In this document: positions 25,370 through 34,990 of the stretch, piece after piece | How the letters are laid out: every line of letters begins with the position of its first letter | Position numbering within the stretch: the first letter of the stretch is position 1 | Assembly (NCBI RefSeq): GCF_017309385.1 | Contig: NZ_JAFJMJ010000002.1 | Location: forward strand, 2,728,001 to 2,792,000 | Direction: 5' to 3' | Source: Amycolatopsis sp. 195334CR | GTDB lineage: Bacteria; Actinomycetota; Actinomycetes; Mycobacteriales; Pseudonocardiaceae | DNA: 64,000 nucleotides | Position numbers and translations under genes: made by a program | The notes under the pieces: model-generated | The model's input: the letters and a program-made list of their open reading frames with translations, nothing else | What the model was told of the DNA's origin: nothing | Database searches by the model: none

Positions 25370-28300
25370 CTACGGCGTGAAGTTGCCGATCGTCCCGGTG
25401 GTGTCCTGCTTGTAGGTCAGGCTCGGCGGGAACCAGTCGTTGACCTTCTTCCACTCCGCCGCGGCGTCGGCCGGGTTCATCTTCGCGATGTCGCCCATCT
25501 TGTCGTTGAACTTGGCCACGTCGTACGAATAACCCCGGCCGACCTCGGCGAAGTGGGTGATCGTGGCCATGTCCTTGACGTGCTGCGGCAGCTGGTCGAA
25601 GGTCTTGCGGCCGCTGGCCCAGTCGTTCAGGTCGGCCGCGGCGTGCTTGCCGCCGTCCGGGCCGGCGGTGACCTTGTCGACGAAGCCCTGGTAGCTGGTG
25701 AGCTTGTGCCCGTCCATCCGGACCACCGGGTCGTACTGCTGGAACCCGTGGTTCAGCTTGATGCCGTGGTGGTCCAGCCCGATCTTCGTGTGCGGCGGCA
25801 GGCTGTCCAGGTAGGCCTTGGTGTCGGCCTTCGACCCGTTCTTCATCCAGACCTGGGAGTTCCAGTGCCTGCCGAGGTTGACCAGCTCCTCGGCGGTCGG
25901 GCCCTGGAGCGGCCGCTTCCAGCCCGGCGGCACCGGCCGGCCGGGCGGGGTCGCGCTGCCACCGGTGTTGCCCGGGTTGTGCGTCGAGTTCGGGGTGGTC
26001 GGGGCGCGGTCCGGATCACTGCTGCGGGTGCACACCAGGCCGAGCACGTCGCTGTCCCCGAACGGGTCACCGACGTAGGCGAACGGGTTCGGCCCGGCGG
26101 TCAGGCCAAGCGGGTCCTGGCTGAGGTACCGCGCCGAGGCCGGGTCGTAGTAGCGGAAGACGTTGTAGTGCAGGCCGGATTCGGGATCGGCGTACTGGCC
26201 GGGGAAGCGCAGCGGGGTGCTCGCCCGCGCCGCCGACGACGGCAGTTCGCGGCCCCACAGCGTCCGGCGGCTGTGCCAGGCGAGCTGCCCGTGCTCGTCG
26301 ACCAGCTCGGTCGGCGTGCCGACCGCGTCGGTGATCACGGAGTGGAACCGCTCCCCCGCCGGGCCGCGGTCCAGCTGGGTGACCGGGGTCGCCGTACCGG
26401 GCAGGTGGTTCCAGGTGGTGCTCTCGGTGACCCCGTCGGCGACCCGGATCTGCTCGATCAGCGTGGCGCCGTCCCAGACGAACGAGGTGGTCTCGGCGAT
26501 CCCGCCGTCCGGCCGCAGGCGCTGCTTGGCGATCCGCCTGCCGAGCGGGTCGTAGCGGTACCGCCACCGGTCGCCCTCCGGCGTCCGCAGTCCGGTGAGC
26601 CGCTCGCCGGTCCACTCGTAGTGCCACACCCGCTCCCCCCGCGGATGTGCTTCACGACGGCGGACGCGGCGGCCGAAGTGGTCGTGGTCGAAGGAGATCG
26701 CGGTGCTGCCGGGCCACGCGACCAGGTTGCCCGCGCCGTCGTAGCGCAGTTCCTCCGCGCCGTGCGCCGCGGAGATCGCCACGATGCGCGCGGCGGCGTC
26801 CCTGGTCAGGGCGGTGCGGCCGCCGACGTCCTCCTGCAACGCGGCCAGCTTGCCGTCGGCGAGGTACTCGAACGCACGCCGCTGGACCGGCGCCTGGCCC
26901 GCGTCCAGCTGCTGCGCGGTGAGCCGCCCGCCGGGGCCGAACGACTGCCGCAGCACGCTCACCCCGTCGACCTCACGGGCCACCACGCGGCCGCCTTCGT
27001 CGTGGCGGTACCGGACCACGTGCCCGGCGGTGCTCAGCGCGACCGGCCGGTCGAGATCGTCGAAGGCCCAATCACTGTCCACACCGGACGGTGTGCGGCG
27101 GCGGATCGTGTTGTGCTCGTAGGAGAAGGTGACCGTGCGTCCGTCCACGGTTTCCCGGACCACGCGGCCGTACCCGTCGCGCTCGAACTCCACTGTGGAC
27201 TCGGCGGTGGAGATCCGGACGACCTCACCGACCGGGTCGTAGGCGTAGCTGGTGACGCCGTCGGGGCCGTGCACCTCGACGAGGTTGCCCAGCAGGTCGT
27301 AGCGGTACTCGGTGACCTCACCGGCGGCGTCGGTGGCGTGCGTGAGCTGACCGGCGGCGTCGTAGCGGTAGGTGCGGGTGCGGCCGTCGAAGTCCGTCTG
27401 CTCGGCGAGCCTGCCCGCGGGGTCGTACCCGTAGGTCCAGGTGCGGCCCTCCGGGTCAGTGACCGAGGTCAGCCGCAGCTCGGTGTCGTAGCCGTAGCGG
27501 GTCCGCCCGCCCGCCGGGTCGACGACGGCGGTGAGCAGGCCGAACGGGCCGTACTCGCGGCGCGTGGTGCGGCCGAGTTCGTCGGTGTGCTCGGTTTCGT
27601 TGCCCTCGCCGTCGTACCGCCAGCTGGCGCGTTCCTGCCGGGTGCCGGTGCGGGACGCGCGCTGCCCCTCGATGGTCCAGCCGAGCAGGATGTGCCCGCC
27701 GCCGACCTCCGGGATCGCCCGCGGCCTGCCGAACTGGTCGTGGTCGGCGGCGACCCCGGCCGGTGCGGTGTCCGCCGCGTCCAGCGGCAGGCCGGTCGAG
27801 GTGCCGACCGGCTCGGTCAGCGGGTCCGGCGCGCCGGAGTCGTAGTGGCGGTGCCAGATCCGGTCCTCGCCGGGCACGGTCACCGAGGTCAGCGCGGCGC
27901 CGGTGTAACCGAGCAGGGCGGTGCTGCCGTCCGGACGGACGACCCGCGTGGGCCTGCCCTGCTCGTCGTGTTCGTAGTTCGTGGTGCGGCCCAGCGGATC
28001 GGTCCGGCTGAGGAGCCGGTCGTACTCGTCCCAGGTGAACCGGGTGGTGCCGCCGAGCGGATCGGTCTCGGCGGTGGTGCGGCGGCGATCGTCGTACTCG
28101 ATCACCGTGCGGTGGCCGAGCGAGTCGACGTAGGTGGTGACGCCCTCGTCGTAGGTGAAGGAGCCGTCGAGGTAGGCACCGTCGCCGACGGTGCGGACGC
28201 AGCGGCCCTCGGTGTCGTAGACGTAGCGGTACCAGGCGCCATTGCGGTCCTGCCAGCCGGTCACCCGGCCCTGGGCGTCGTAGTCGAAGTGCTGCGGGCG

Positions 28301-29890
28301 GCCGGAGGAGTTGATCACGTCGGCCAGGTGCCGCCGCTCGTTGTAGCCGTAGCGCAGCACGGTGACGTCCTGCTTGCTCTCCCCGCCGAGCACCCGCAGG
28401 TCGGTGATGCGCCCGTCCCGCGTGCGCAGGCCGACGCGCACGCCGTCCGCCCGCTGGAGCAGGGTGGGTGCGCCGAGGTCGTCGTAGAACACCTCGGTGC
28501 GCAGGGCGCCGTCGATCGCGCGCAGCGGCAGGGTGCGCCCGGAACCGGAGAAGTGCAGCGTCTCGGTGGTGGTGGTGAGCGTGTAGCCCTCGCCGACGGG
28601 GGTCAGCGTCCAGCGCGGTCCGGCCACGGGTTCGGCCGGTTCCCCGACGCGGGGGTAGACCAGCACCATGCCGTCGGCGGAGAAGTAGCGGATCTGCTCG
28701 CCGCCGACCTCCAGCCGCTGGTCCAGGGTCGACGACCAGGACGGGCCGAACCAGCGCCCGGCCCGGTGGGAGGAGACGTGCGTCCGCCGCAGGACCAGGT
28801 CGCCCAGGGTGAGGTCGACCTGCTCGATGATGACCTCACCGGTGGCGACGTCGACCGGGTCGCCCTTGCAGTTCCGGCCGTCGGGGCCCACCGGCTGGCC
28901 GTTGCCGTTGTTCCCGTTGCCGCCGTTGTTGCCGTTGTTGCCGCCGGAGCGGTTGCCGCCGCCACCCCGGGTGCCGGAGGACGAGGTGGAGCCGCCGCCG
29001 TCCAGGCCGCGGTTCTCCGACGGCGGATCGTTGCGGTTCGGCTGGGGCGTCGGCGGGCCGGAGTTGTTGTTGTCGCCCTTGGCGTTGCTGGCCGAGGTGC
29101 CGTCGCCCTTGGCGGTGTTGGTGTCGGGCTTCTTGCCGCCCTTGATGTCCTTGAGCTTCTTCGCCGCGTCGCCGAACGAGTCACCGAGCTTCTTCAGCAG
29201 CGGCGCCAGCTTCTTCAGTGCCTGGACCAGCTTCTCGGTGATGTCGGCGATCTTCATCGCGGTCTTGGCCACCGCGGAGATCACCTGGGGCACCACCCAG
29301 GCCATGCCGATGCCCAGGGTGAACAGCACCTGCAACGCCCAGCTGATCAGGTGCCCGACCAGTTCCGCGATGATGTCGCGGACCAGCGACCGCACCGCGC
29401 CGACCACCTCACCGGCGGTGCCGATACCGCTGGAGGCACCTTCGGCGGCCGATTGCGCGCTGCTGATCAGCGTGGCCGTGTCCGCCCCGCGATCGCGATA
29501 GGCGTCCCCGGCGGGACCGGTCCAGGAGGCGGTGTCCTCCTCGATCATCTTCGCCAGGTCGGCGCTGATGGAGGACAACTCGGTGCCGACGTTCTTCCAC
29601 GTCTCCGAATGCGCCTTGATCTCATCGGGATTCCCGGTGAGCGCGTCGAGGGCGTCCGACAGCGGCCCGACGTGCTCGATCAGCCAGCCGACCCCGGCGG
29701 CGAGGATCGACCCGAAGGGATCCATCGCCATGCCGAGCGCGTCGAGCGCGGTCCCGGCCGCGCCCAGCACCCCGGCCGCCCAGTCACCACTCTCGATCGC
29801 CTTGCTGGTCTCGTTGACCGATTCCAGGATCGGAATGCCCGAAATGGCCGTTGTCGAGTCCTTGGTCTCGGCAATAAGCGGGTTCCCCAT
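25370..29890 (-). CDS. RHS/YD-repeat polymorphic toxin-like giant with unknown C-terminal tail
   Basis: The 1506-residue protein starts with a helical, WXG100-like secretion region (about 1-240, with SWTGPAGDAYRDR near 122) containing a hydrophobic stretch. A low-complexity Gly/Asn linker follows (about 290-335). CKGDPVDVATGEVI marks a DUF6531-type start of the RHS shell, followed by some twenty YD repeats and the core-closing motif YDPASARYLSQDPLGLTAG. After this, about 220 residues form a variable tail with the motif GLDHHGIKLNHG, which I do not recognise. The layout is that of a contact-dependent toxin, with the tail as the active part. No small immunity gene follows; the next gene is the exported TIM-barrel. 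Confidence 0.92.
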   Translation of the reverse strand: MGNPLIAETKDSTTAISGIPILESVNETSKAIESGDWAAGVLGAAGTALDALGMAMDPFGSILAAGVGWLIEHVGPLSDALDALTGNPDEIKAHSETWKNVGTELSSISADLAKMIEEDTASWTGPAGDAYRDRGADTATLISSAQSAAEGASSGIGTAGEVVGAVRSLVRDIIAELVGHLISWALQVLFTLGIGMAWVVPQVISAVAKTAMKIADITEKLVQALKKLAPLLKKLGDSFGDAAKKLKDIKGGKKPDTNTAKGDGTSASNAKGDNNNSGPPTPQPNRNDPPSENRGLDGGGSTSSSGTRGGGGNRSGGNNGNNGGNGNNGNGQPVGPDGRNCKGDPVDVATGEVIIEQVDLTLGDLVLRRTHVSSHRAGRWFGPSWSSTLDQRLEVGGEQIRYFSADGMVLVYPRVGEPAEPVAGPRWTLTPVGEGYTLTTTTETLHFSGSGRTLPLRAIDGALRTEVFYDDLGAPTLLQRADGVRVGLRTRDGRITDLRVLGGESKQDVTVLRYGYNERRHLADVINSSGRPQHFDYDAQGRVTGWQDRNGAWYRYVYDTEGRCVRTVGDGAYLDGSFTYDEGVTTYVDSLGHRTVIEYDDRRRTTAETDPLGGTTRFTWDEYDRLLSRTDPLGRTTNYEHDEQGRPTRVVRPDGSTALLGYTGAALTSVTVPGEDRIWHRHYDSGAPDPLTEPVGTSTGLPLDAADTAPAGVAADHDQFGRPRAIPEVGGGHILLGWTIEGQRASRTGTRQERASWRYDGEGNETEHTDELGRTTRREYGPFGLLTAVVDPAGGRTRYGYDTELRLTSVTDPEGRTWTYGYDPAGRLAEQTDFDGRTRTYRYDAAGQLTHATDAAGEVTEYRYDLLGNLVEVHGPDGVTSYAYDPVGEVVRISTAESTVEFERDGYGRVVRETVDGRTVTFSYEHNTIRRRTPSGVDSDWAFDDLDRPVALSTAGHVVRYRHDEGGRVVAREVDGVSVLRQSFGPGGRLTAQQLDAGQAPVQRRAFEYLADGKLAALQEDVGGRTALTRDAAARIVAISAAHGAEELRYDGAGNLVAWPGSTAISFDHDHFGRRVRRREAHPRGERVWHYEWTGERLTGLRTPEGDRWRYRYDPLGRRIAKQRLRPDGGIAETTSFVWDGATLIEQIRVADGVTESTTWNHLPGTATPVTQLDRGPAGERFHSVITDAVGTPTELVDEHGQLAWHSRRTLWGRELPSSAARASTPLRFPGQYADPESGLHYNVFRYYDPASARYLSQDPLGLTAGPNPFAYVGDPFGDSDVLGLVCTRSSDPDRAPTTPNSTHNPGNTGGSATPPGRPVPPGWKRPLQGPTAEELVNLGRHWNSQVWMKNGSKADTKAYLDSLPPHTKIGLDHHGIKLNHGFQQYDPVVRMDGHKLTSYQGFVDKVTAGPDGGKHAAADLNDWASGRKTFDQLPQHVKDMATITHFAEVGRGYSYDVAKFNDKMGDIAKMNPADAAAEWKKVNDWFPPSLTYKQDTTGTIGNFTP

Positions 29891-30028
29891 GACCTGCCAG
29901 CTCCCCCTGCTCCGGTTGTCGGTTCCCGGCGAGTCAATCGAAGATGGCCGCCGGGGTCAGCCGAGTGCGGTCGTGTTGCCCGATCCGTCACCGAGTGCTG
30001 CCCGGTCGTCCCCCGTACCGTGACGGGT

Positions 30029-30697
30029 ATGACGGAGCAAGTGGAACCGGCACCCCGCCGGGTCAGGGCGTTCCTGCACGGGCGCCTCGCCTTCGACACG
30101 ACGAATGCGCTCTATGTCTGGGAATGGCCGTATTACCCGCAGTACTACATCCCGCTGGCGGACGTCGCCGCCGGTGTGCTCGACGCACTCGGCCCCGAAA
30201 CGGCCCGTGTCCACGACGAGGGCGCCGTCGCAGGTCACGTCCGGTTCGGCTTCGCCGCGCTCGACGCCTGGTTCGAGGAGGACGAGCGAATCTTCGTCCA
30301 CCCGCGCAATCCGTACACCCGCGTGGACGCGTTGCGCTCCACCCGTCACGTCCGGATCGAGCTGGACGGCGTGCGGCTGGCGGAATCCTCGTCCCCGGTG
30401 CTGGTGTTCGAGACGGGACTGCCCACCCGCTACTACTTCAACCGCACCGAAGTGGATTTCCGCCACCTCGTGCCCTCGGCCACCGTCACCGAATGCCCGT
30501 ACAAGGGCACGACCTCCGGTTACTGGTCCATCCGGATCGGCGCCGACCTGCACGAGGATCTGGTGTGGGCGTACGACTTCCCCACGCCCGGGCTGATGCC
30601 GATTCGCGGCATGCTGTGCTTCTACAACGAAAAGGTGGACACCTTCGTCGACGGCGAGGAGATCGCTCGCCCCAGCACCCATTTCTTCACGAAGTAA
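30029..30697 (+). CDS. DUF427-family protein, two domains
   Basis: The 222-residue cytoplasmic protein contains two DUF427-like units. The first has RVRAFLHGRLAFDTTNALYVWEWPYYPQYYIPLADV; the second has RHVRIELDGVRLAESSSPVLVFETGLPTRYYFNRTEVDF followed by YKGTTSGYWSI and PGLMPIRGMLCFYNEKVDTFVDGE. The family is common in actinobacteria and fungi, of unknown function. ATG 30029 follows no strong ribosome site. It is divergent from the RHS gene, but family membership argues against an immunity role. Its end overlaps the next convergent gene by 11 bp. Confidence 0.88.
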   Translation: MTEQVEPAPRRVRAFLHGRLAFDTTNALYVWEWPYYPQYYIPLADVAAGVLDALGPETARVHDEGAVAGHVRFGFAALDAWFEEDERIFVHPRNPYTRVDALRSTRHVRIELDGVRLAESSSPVLVFETGLPTRYYFNRTEVDFRHLVPSATVTECPYKGTTSGYWSIRIGADLHEDLVWAYDFPTPGLMPIRGMLCFYNEKVDTFVDGEEIARPSTHFFTK

Positions 30698-32933
30698 TGG
30701 CTTCCCGTGCCTGCCGGGCGAGCTTTTCGTCGTGCGGCCGGTCGAGTTTCCCGGCGAGGGCGATGGTGCGGTCGAGCAAGGCGATCGCCTCGTCGTGACG
30801 GCCGGCGACGCGGCAGGTTTCGGCGTAGGCGTGCAGGCAGTCGATCTCCAGCTGCGCTTCGTCCAGTGGTTCCAGCAGTTCCAGCGCCCGCCGGTGGTGG
30901 TCGAGGCCTTCCTCGGGTGAGCCCGTGAGGCGCAGCGCGACGCCGAGGTAGTTGTGGCACCACGCCTGGTTGTGCGTCAGGTCGTGCTGTTCGGCGAGGT
31001 GCAGCGCCTCGTGCAGGCTGCGCAATGCCTCCGCCGGATCGTCCGGGGCGAGCGCGACGCCGAGCGTGACCAGCCCGGTGATCCGCGCGGGCCCGTCGGC
31101 CAGCGCCACCGACGCCCTGGCGAGTTCGATGGCCTCGCCGGGTTCGCCGAGGCGGAGGGTCACCCAGCCGTCGAAGGCCAGCGCCTGGGCTTGCCCGCCC
31201 GCCTGCCCGAGCTTCTCGAACAGCTCGCGGGCCCGGCGGAACTGTGTCCGCGCGGCCACGAGGTCGCCGAGATCGCGCCGTGCGAAACCGATGCGCAGCG
31301 CCAGACCGGCGGCGAGGTGGTCGTTGGGTTCGGACCGTTCGGCCTGCTCGTAGGCGGCCAGTGCGTCGGACAACCGCCCGGCGGCGGCACGGGTGAAGCC
31401 CAGGTCCGACAGCAGCGACGCGCGTTCCTGGTCGCGCCCGAGCCGTCCGGCGGCGGCCGCGGCGGTTTCGAGCAGCCGGGCCTGGTCGTCGGTGCCGCGG
31501 TGCCGGAAGAACCAGACCCGCAGGGCCCGCGGCAGTTCGGCCACCACCTCGTCCACACGGAGCCGGACGGCGGCGTCGAAGGCGGCGATCAGGTTCGGGT
31601 ATTCGAGGTCGAACCACGCCATCGCCCGTGCCGGATCGCCCGGCGAAGGCCGCGGGCGGTGCGGTGACGGCAACGTCTCGTCGTGCGCGACGGCCTGGGC
31701 GAGGTAGTGCGCCAGCACCCGGCGCAGGGCGGCGTCCGCTGTGTCCTCTTCGGCGGCGAGGTCCGCCGCGTAGCGCCGGAGCAGGTCGTGCATCCGGTAG
31801 CGGCCCGGGGACAGTTCCTGGACCAGGTGGGCGTCGACCAGTTCCTCCAGCACGTCGTTCACCTCCGCCGGGCGCAGACCGGCGAGCGCACCGGCCACGG
31901 CCGCGTCGAAGTCCTCCCCGGGCAGCACGCCCAGCAGCCGGAACACCCGCCGCTGGGTGCCGTCCAGTTGCTGCACCGACATGCCGAACACCGCGTCGAA
32001 GCGCCCGGCGTTGTCCCGCAGGCGTTCGGCGAGCACCGCGACCGTCCAACCCGGACGGTGGCGCAGCCGGGCCCCCGCCATCCGCAGGGCCAGCGGGAGC
32101 CCGCCGCACTGCGCCAGCACCTGGCCGACGGCGTCCTCCTCGGCGGCGGTCAGCCCGGCGGCCCGGCCGAACAGGTGCGCGGCGTCGCCGTCCGCCAGCG
32201 GCGCCAGCGAGACCGGCGGCACCCCGTCCAGACTGATCAGCCGGTGGCGGCTGGTGATCAGGACCGCGGACTTGCCCGCGCCCGGCAGCAGCGGCCGCAC
32301 CTGCTCGGCGTCGACCGCGTTGTCCAGCACCACGAGCGCCCGCCGCCGGGACAGTTCCGAACGCCAGAGCGCCGCGCGATCGGCGGTGCCGGCCGGCGGC
32401 TGCGTGACCTCGAGCGCGGCCAGCAGCCTGCCCAGCGCGGTGCGCGGGTCCAGCGGTTCCTGGCCCGGGGTGAAGCCATGCAGGTCGAGGTAGAGCCCGC
32501 CGTCCGGGTACGCCGAGGCGAGCCGGTGGCCCACGTGCACCGCGAGGCTCGTTTTGCCCACGCCGCCCATGCCATCGATCGCGACCGCGCCCGCCGTCCG
32601 CAGCAACTCCTCGACCTGCGCGGCCTCCGCCTCCCGGCCGGTGAAGTCGAACAGGTCGGCGGGCAGGTCGTTGCGGCGTGGTGGCGGTGCCGCGCCGGCC
32701 TTGGTGGCCTCCGCCCACAGCGGGCGCAGCGGCCGCGGGTCGCGGGCGACGACCCGGCACAACGCCACGACGGCCTCCCACGGCGGCACGAGCCTGCCGG
32801 TCAGGTACCGCGAGAGCGACGAACTGCTCAACCCCGCCTTCGTGGCGAGGGCGCGCAGGCTGAGGCCGCTCAGCTCCTTGATCCTGGCGAGCTGGGCGAC
32901 CAGTCGCTCCTGGGGGCTGGACACGGAGAACAC
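30687..32933 (-). CDS. XRE-NB-ARC-TPR signalling regulator
   Basis: The 748-residue protein has an N-terminal XRE-type HTH (about 10-60, LSLRALATKAGLSSSSLSRYLTGRLVPPWEAV). An NB-ARC STAND ATPase follows, with P-loop GMGGVGKTS (121-129) and Walker B RRALVVLDNA near 205. The winged-helix segment ends at MHDLLRRYA, and TPR helices run from about 490 to the end. It resembles AfsR/SARP-type regulators with an XRE head instead of the OmpR-like one. It is expected to sense a protein or small molecule through the TPRs and oligomerise on DNA. GTG 32933 is the longest start; GTG 32924 is possible. Confidence 0.9.
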   Translation of the reverse strand: MFSVSSPQERLVAQLARIKELSGLSLRALATKAGLSSSSLSRYLTGRLVPPWEAVVALCRVVARDPRPLRPLWAEATKAGAAPPPRRNDLPADLFDFTGREAEAAQVEELLRTAGAVAIDGMGGVGKTSLAVHVGHRLASAYPDGGLYLDLHGFTPGQEPLDPRTALGRLLAALEVTQPPAGTADRAALWRSELSRRRALVVLDNAVDAEQVRPLLPGAGKSAVLITSRHRLISLDGVPPVSLAPLADGDAAHLFGRAAGLTAAEEDAVGQVLAQCGGLPLALRMAGARLRHRPGWTVAVLAERLRDNAGRFDAVFGMSVQQLDGTQRRVFRLLGVLPGEDFDAAVAGALAGLRPAEVNDVLEELVDAHLVQELSPGRYRMHDLLRRYAADLAAEEDTADAALRRVLAHYLAQAVAHDETLPSPHRPRPSPGDPARAMAWFDLEYPNLIAAFDAAVRLRVDEVVAELPRALRVWFFRHRGTDDQARLLETAAAAAGRLGRDQERASLLSDLGFTRAAAGRLSDALAAYEQAERSEPNDHLAAGLALRIGFARRDLGDLVAARTQFRRARELFEKLGQAGGQAQALAFDGWVTLRLGEPGEAIELARASVALADGPARITGLVTLGVALAPDDPAEALRSLHEALHLAEQHDLTHNQAWCHNYLGVALRLTGSPEEGLDHHRRALELLEPLDEAQLEIDCLHAYAETCRVAGRHDEAIALLDRTIALAGKLDRPHDEKLARQAREAITS

Positions 32934-33091
32934 CGTAGCCGTCCCGCCCCGCCGAACCGGATCAGTGCCGTGTTTCCGCTGGTCAGGCCGTTTCCCGCTG
33001 TCCCACGGTGTCCCACGGAGGGCGCGGGCCGGGGTGCGCTGGTGGTCGTATTGCTCCTGTCAGCGAGACACCCCGAACGAGGAGAAACCCG

Positions 33092-33547
33092 ATGGCCACC
33101 GAGCGCATGCCGAACCCCGCGATGCTGGTTCCCGAGGCGATGGAAGCCCTGATGGCGGTCAACCGGGCCATCACCGGGGCCGGCGTGGACGGCGGGCTGC
33201 TGGCGCTGAGCCACCTGCGGGCCAGCCAGGTCAACGGCTGCGGCCCGTGCGTGGCGGGCGGGGTCCACCAGGCACGGCAGCACGGGCTCACCGACGAGCA
33301 GGTGCACGCGGTGGCCGCGTGGCGCGAAACCCCGTGGTTCAGCGACGAGCAGCGCGCCGCGCTGGCGCTGACCGAGGCCGTGACGCGGCTCGCCGACCGG
33401 CCGGACCCCGTCCCAGACCACGTCTGGGACCTCGCGGCCAAGCACTTCGACCAGAAGGAACTCGCCGCGCTGCTGCTGAACATCGCCATCACCAACGCCT
33501 TCAACCGGCTCAACGCGCCGACCCGCCAGCAGGCCGGTCAGTGGTGA
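33092..33547 (+). CDS. Carboxymuconolactone decarboxylase/AhpD-fold protein
   Basis: The 151-residue helical protein has the AhpD-type redox motif NGCGPCVAGGVHQA (two Cys spaced CxxC and a following His) and the second helix pair FSDEQRAALALTEAVTRLAD. AhpD-fold proteins act as thiol peroxidases or decarboxylases; the CxxC...H set favours a peroxidase/disulfide role. The RBS is ACGAGGAGAAACCCG. It precedes a DUF1801-like gene by 38 bp on the same strand, so the two are likely co-expressed. Confidence 0.9.
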   Translation: MATERMPNPAMLVPEAMEALMAVNRAITGAGVDGGLLALSHLRASQVNGCGPCVAGGVHQARQHGLTDEQVHAVAAWRETPWFSDEQRAALALTEAVTRLADRPDPVPDHVWDLAAKHFDQKELAALLLNIAITNAFNRLNAPTRQQAGQW

Positions 33548-33585
33548 CCCGGAACCGAACCCGACCAACCCCGAAAGGACCGATC

Positions 33586-34023
33586 ATGACCAGCAAGACC
33601 GAGAAGTACGACGGCTTCACCACCGAAGAGCGCGACGCGATGAAGGAGCGCGCCAAGGAGCTGAAGACCCGCGCCCGCCGCGGCGCGAAGGCCGACACCG
33701 AGCCGGAGGTGCTCGCGAAGATCGCGGGCCTGGCCGACGCCGACCGGGTGATCGCCGAGCGGCTGCACCAGGTGATCAAGGCCAACGCGCCGGGCCTGAC
33801 CCCGAAGCTGTGGTACGGCATGCCCGCCTACGCCAGGGACGGCAAGGTGGTCTGCCACTTCCAGCCCGCGTCGAAGTTCAAGACGCGTTACGCCATGCTC
33901 GGCTTCAGCGACCAGGCGAACCTCGACGACGGCGACCTGTGGGCCACCTGGTTCGCGCTGGCCGAGCTGACCCCGGCGGTCGAGGCGAAGCTCGCCAAGC
34001 TACTCAAGCGAGCGGTGAGCTGA
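33586..34023 (+). CDS. DUF1801/YdhG-like protein
   Basis: The 145-residue cytoplasmic protein has a charged, helical N-terminal third (ERDAMKERAKELKTRARRGAK), followed by the DUF1801-like segment APGLTPKLWYGMPAYARDGKVVCHFQPASKFKTRYAMLGFSD. These proteins are small, of unknown biochemical role and sometimes near redox or iron genes. The RBS is GAAAGGACCGATC. Its last 24 bases overlap the convergent LysR gene. Confidence 0.85.
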   Translation: MTSKTEKYDGFTTEERDAMKERAKELKTRARRGAKADTEPEVLAKIAGLADADRVIAERLHQVIKANAPGLTPKLWYGMPAYARDGKVVCHFQPASKFKTRYAMLGFSDQANLDDGDLWATWFALAELTPAVEAKLAKLLKRAVS

Positions 34024-34917
34024 CCTGGCCGCGCTCTCGGCGAGCAGGGACACCATGGTCAGCACGTGGGACGGCGGGCGGTCGCGGTGCACGGTGTGGA
34101 TCTCGCGCACCGGCCGCCTGCCGGTCAGGTCGCGGACCACCAGCCCGTCCCGGCCGGCTCCGGCGAGCAGCGTGTCCGGGACGAACGACACGCCGAGCCC
34201 GGCCCGCACGAGCGCGAGGATCACCGCGTAGTCCCGGGTCTCGTAGGCCACCCGGGGTGCCACGCCGGTCTCGGTGACCAGGCTTTCGAAGCACACGCGG
34301 CTCGGCGCGGCGTCGTCACCGGAGATCCAGTCGTCCTCGGCGAAGTCCTCGAACTTCGGGCGCCGCGCGGTCGCCAGCGGGTGGTCGGCGGGCAGCACGA
34401 GGCGGAGGCGGTCGGCCAGCAGCGGGCGCCGCGCCAGACCGCGGGACGGGGGCAGCCGGACGCCGGGATAGCGGTGGGTGATCAGCAGGTCGAGCTCACC
34501 GGAGAGCACCAGGTCGTAGCCGTCCGGCGGTTCGAGGTCGGTCAGGCGCAGGCGGGTCCGCGGGTGGGCGTGGCGGAAGGCGCGGAGCGCGGGCGGGACC
34601 AGTACCTGCCCGGCGGTGGCGAACGCGCCGATGCTCAGGTCGGTGGCCGGGAGCTCGCGCAGTTCCGCGATGGCCAGCTCGGCGGCCCGCAGTTCACCGG
34701 TGATCGCCTCGCCGTGCGCGACCAGCAGCCGTCCCGCCTCGGTCAGGGCCGCGCCGGTGGGCCGCCGGTCCAGCAGCGCGCAGCCGACCTCGCGCTCCAG
34801 CCGGGCGAGCTGCTGCGACAACGCGGACGGGGTGAACCCCATCCGCCGGGCGGCGGTGGCGATGGATCCGGCGTGCGCGACCTCGACCAGCACGCGCAGC
34901 CGTTCGGCGGTGATCAC
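34000..34917 (-). CDS. LysR-family transcriptional regulator
   Basis: The 305-residue protein has an N-terminal HTH (ERLRVLVEVAHAGSIATAARRMGFTPSALSQQLARLEREVGCALLDR) and a two-lobe inducer-binding domain. GTG 34917 starts the canonical first helix. It is divergent from a PLP-dependent dehydratase-like gene with 73 bp between starts, so it probably controls that gene, with an amino acid or keto acid as the likely inducer. It overlaps the convergent DUF1801-like gene by 24 bp. Confidence 0.9.
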   Translation of the reverse strand: MITAERLRVLVEVAHAGSIATAARRMGFTPSALSQQLARLEREVGCALLDRRPTGAALTEAGRLLVAHGEAITGELRAAELAIAELRELPATDLSIGAFATAGQVLVPPALRAFRHAHPRTRLRLTDLEPPDGYDLVLSGELDLLITHRYPGVRLPPSRGLARRPLLADRLRLVLPADHPLATARRPKFEDFAEDDWISGDDAAPSRVCFESLVTETGVAPRVAYETRDYAVILALVRAGLGVSFVPDTLLAGAGRDGLVVRDLTGRRPVREIHTVHRDRPPSHVLTMVSLLAESAARSAHRSLE

Positions 34918-34927
34918 GCCATAAGTA

Positions 34928-34967
34928 TCGCTAACGTCGGGCAAGTGATCAGCGCTGGTCGCTAACG
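34928..34967. repeat. Direct repeats between LysR and dehydratase genes, probable regulator site
   Basis: TCGCTAACG occurs at 34928-34936 and again at 34959-34967, 31 bases apart (about three helical turns), filling most of the divergent promoter region. Two same-face sites suit the tetrameric binding of LysR-type regulators. Confidence 0.5.
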
Positions 34968-34990
34968 ACTCCGGGCGGCAGGGTGGAGCC

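Noticed and set aside
25184..29900. Very long plus-strand open frame opposite the RHS gene
   Set aside because: It is a shadow of the RHS reading frame with low-complexity Val/Arg/Gly composition. Only its 3' end (from 30029) is a real gene, the DUF427 protein.
30029..30697. DUF427 gene as immunity gene for the RHS protein
   Set aside because: It is divergent and belongs to a widespread family found without RHS genes. Immunity genes normally follow the toxin on the same strand.
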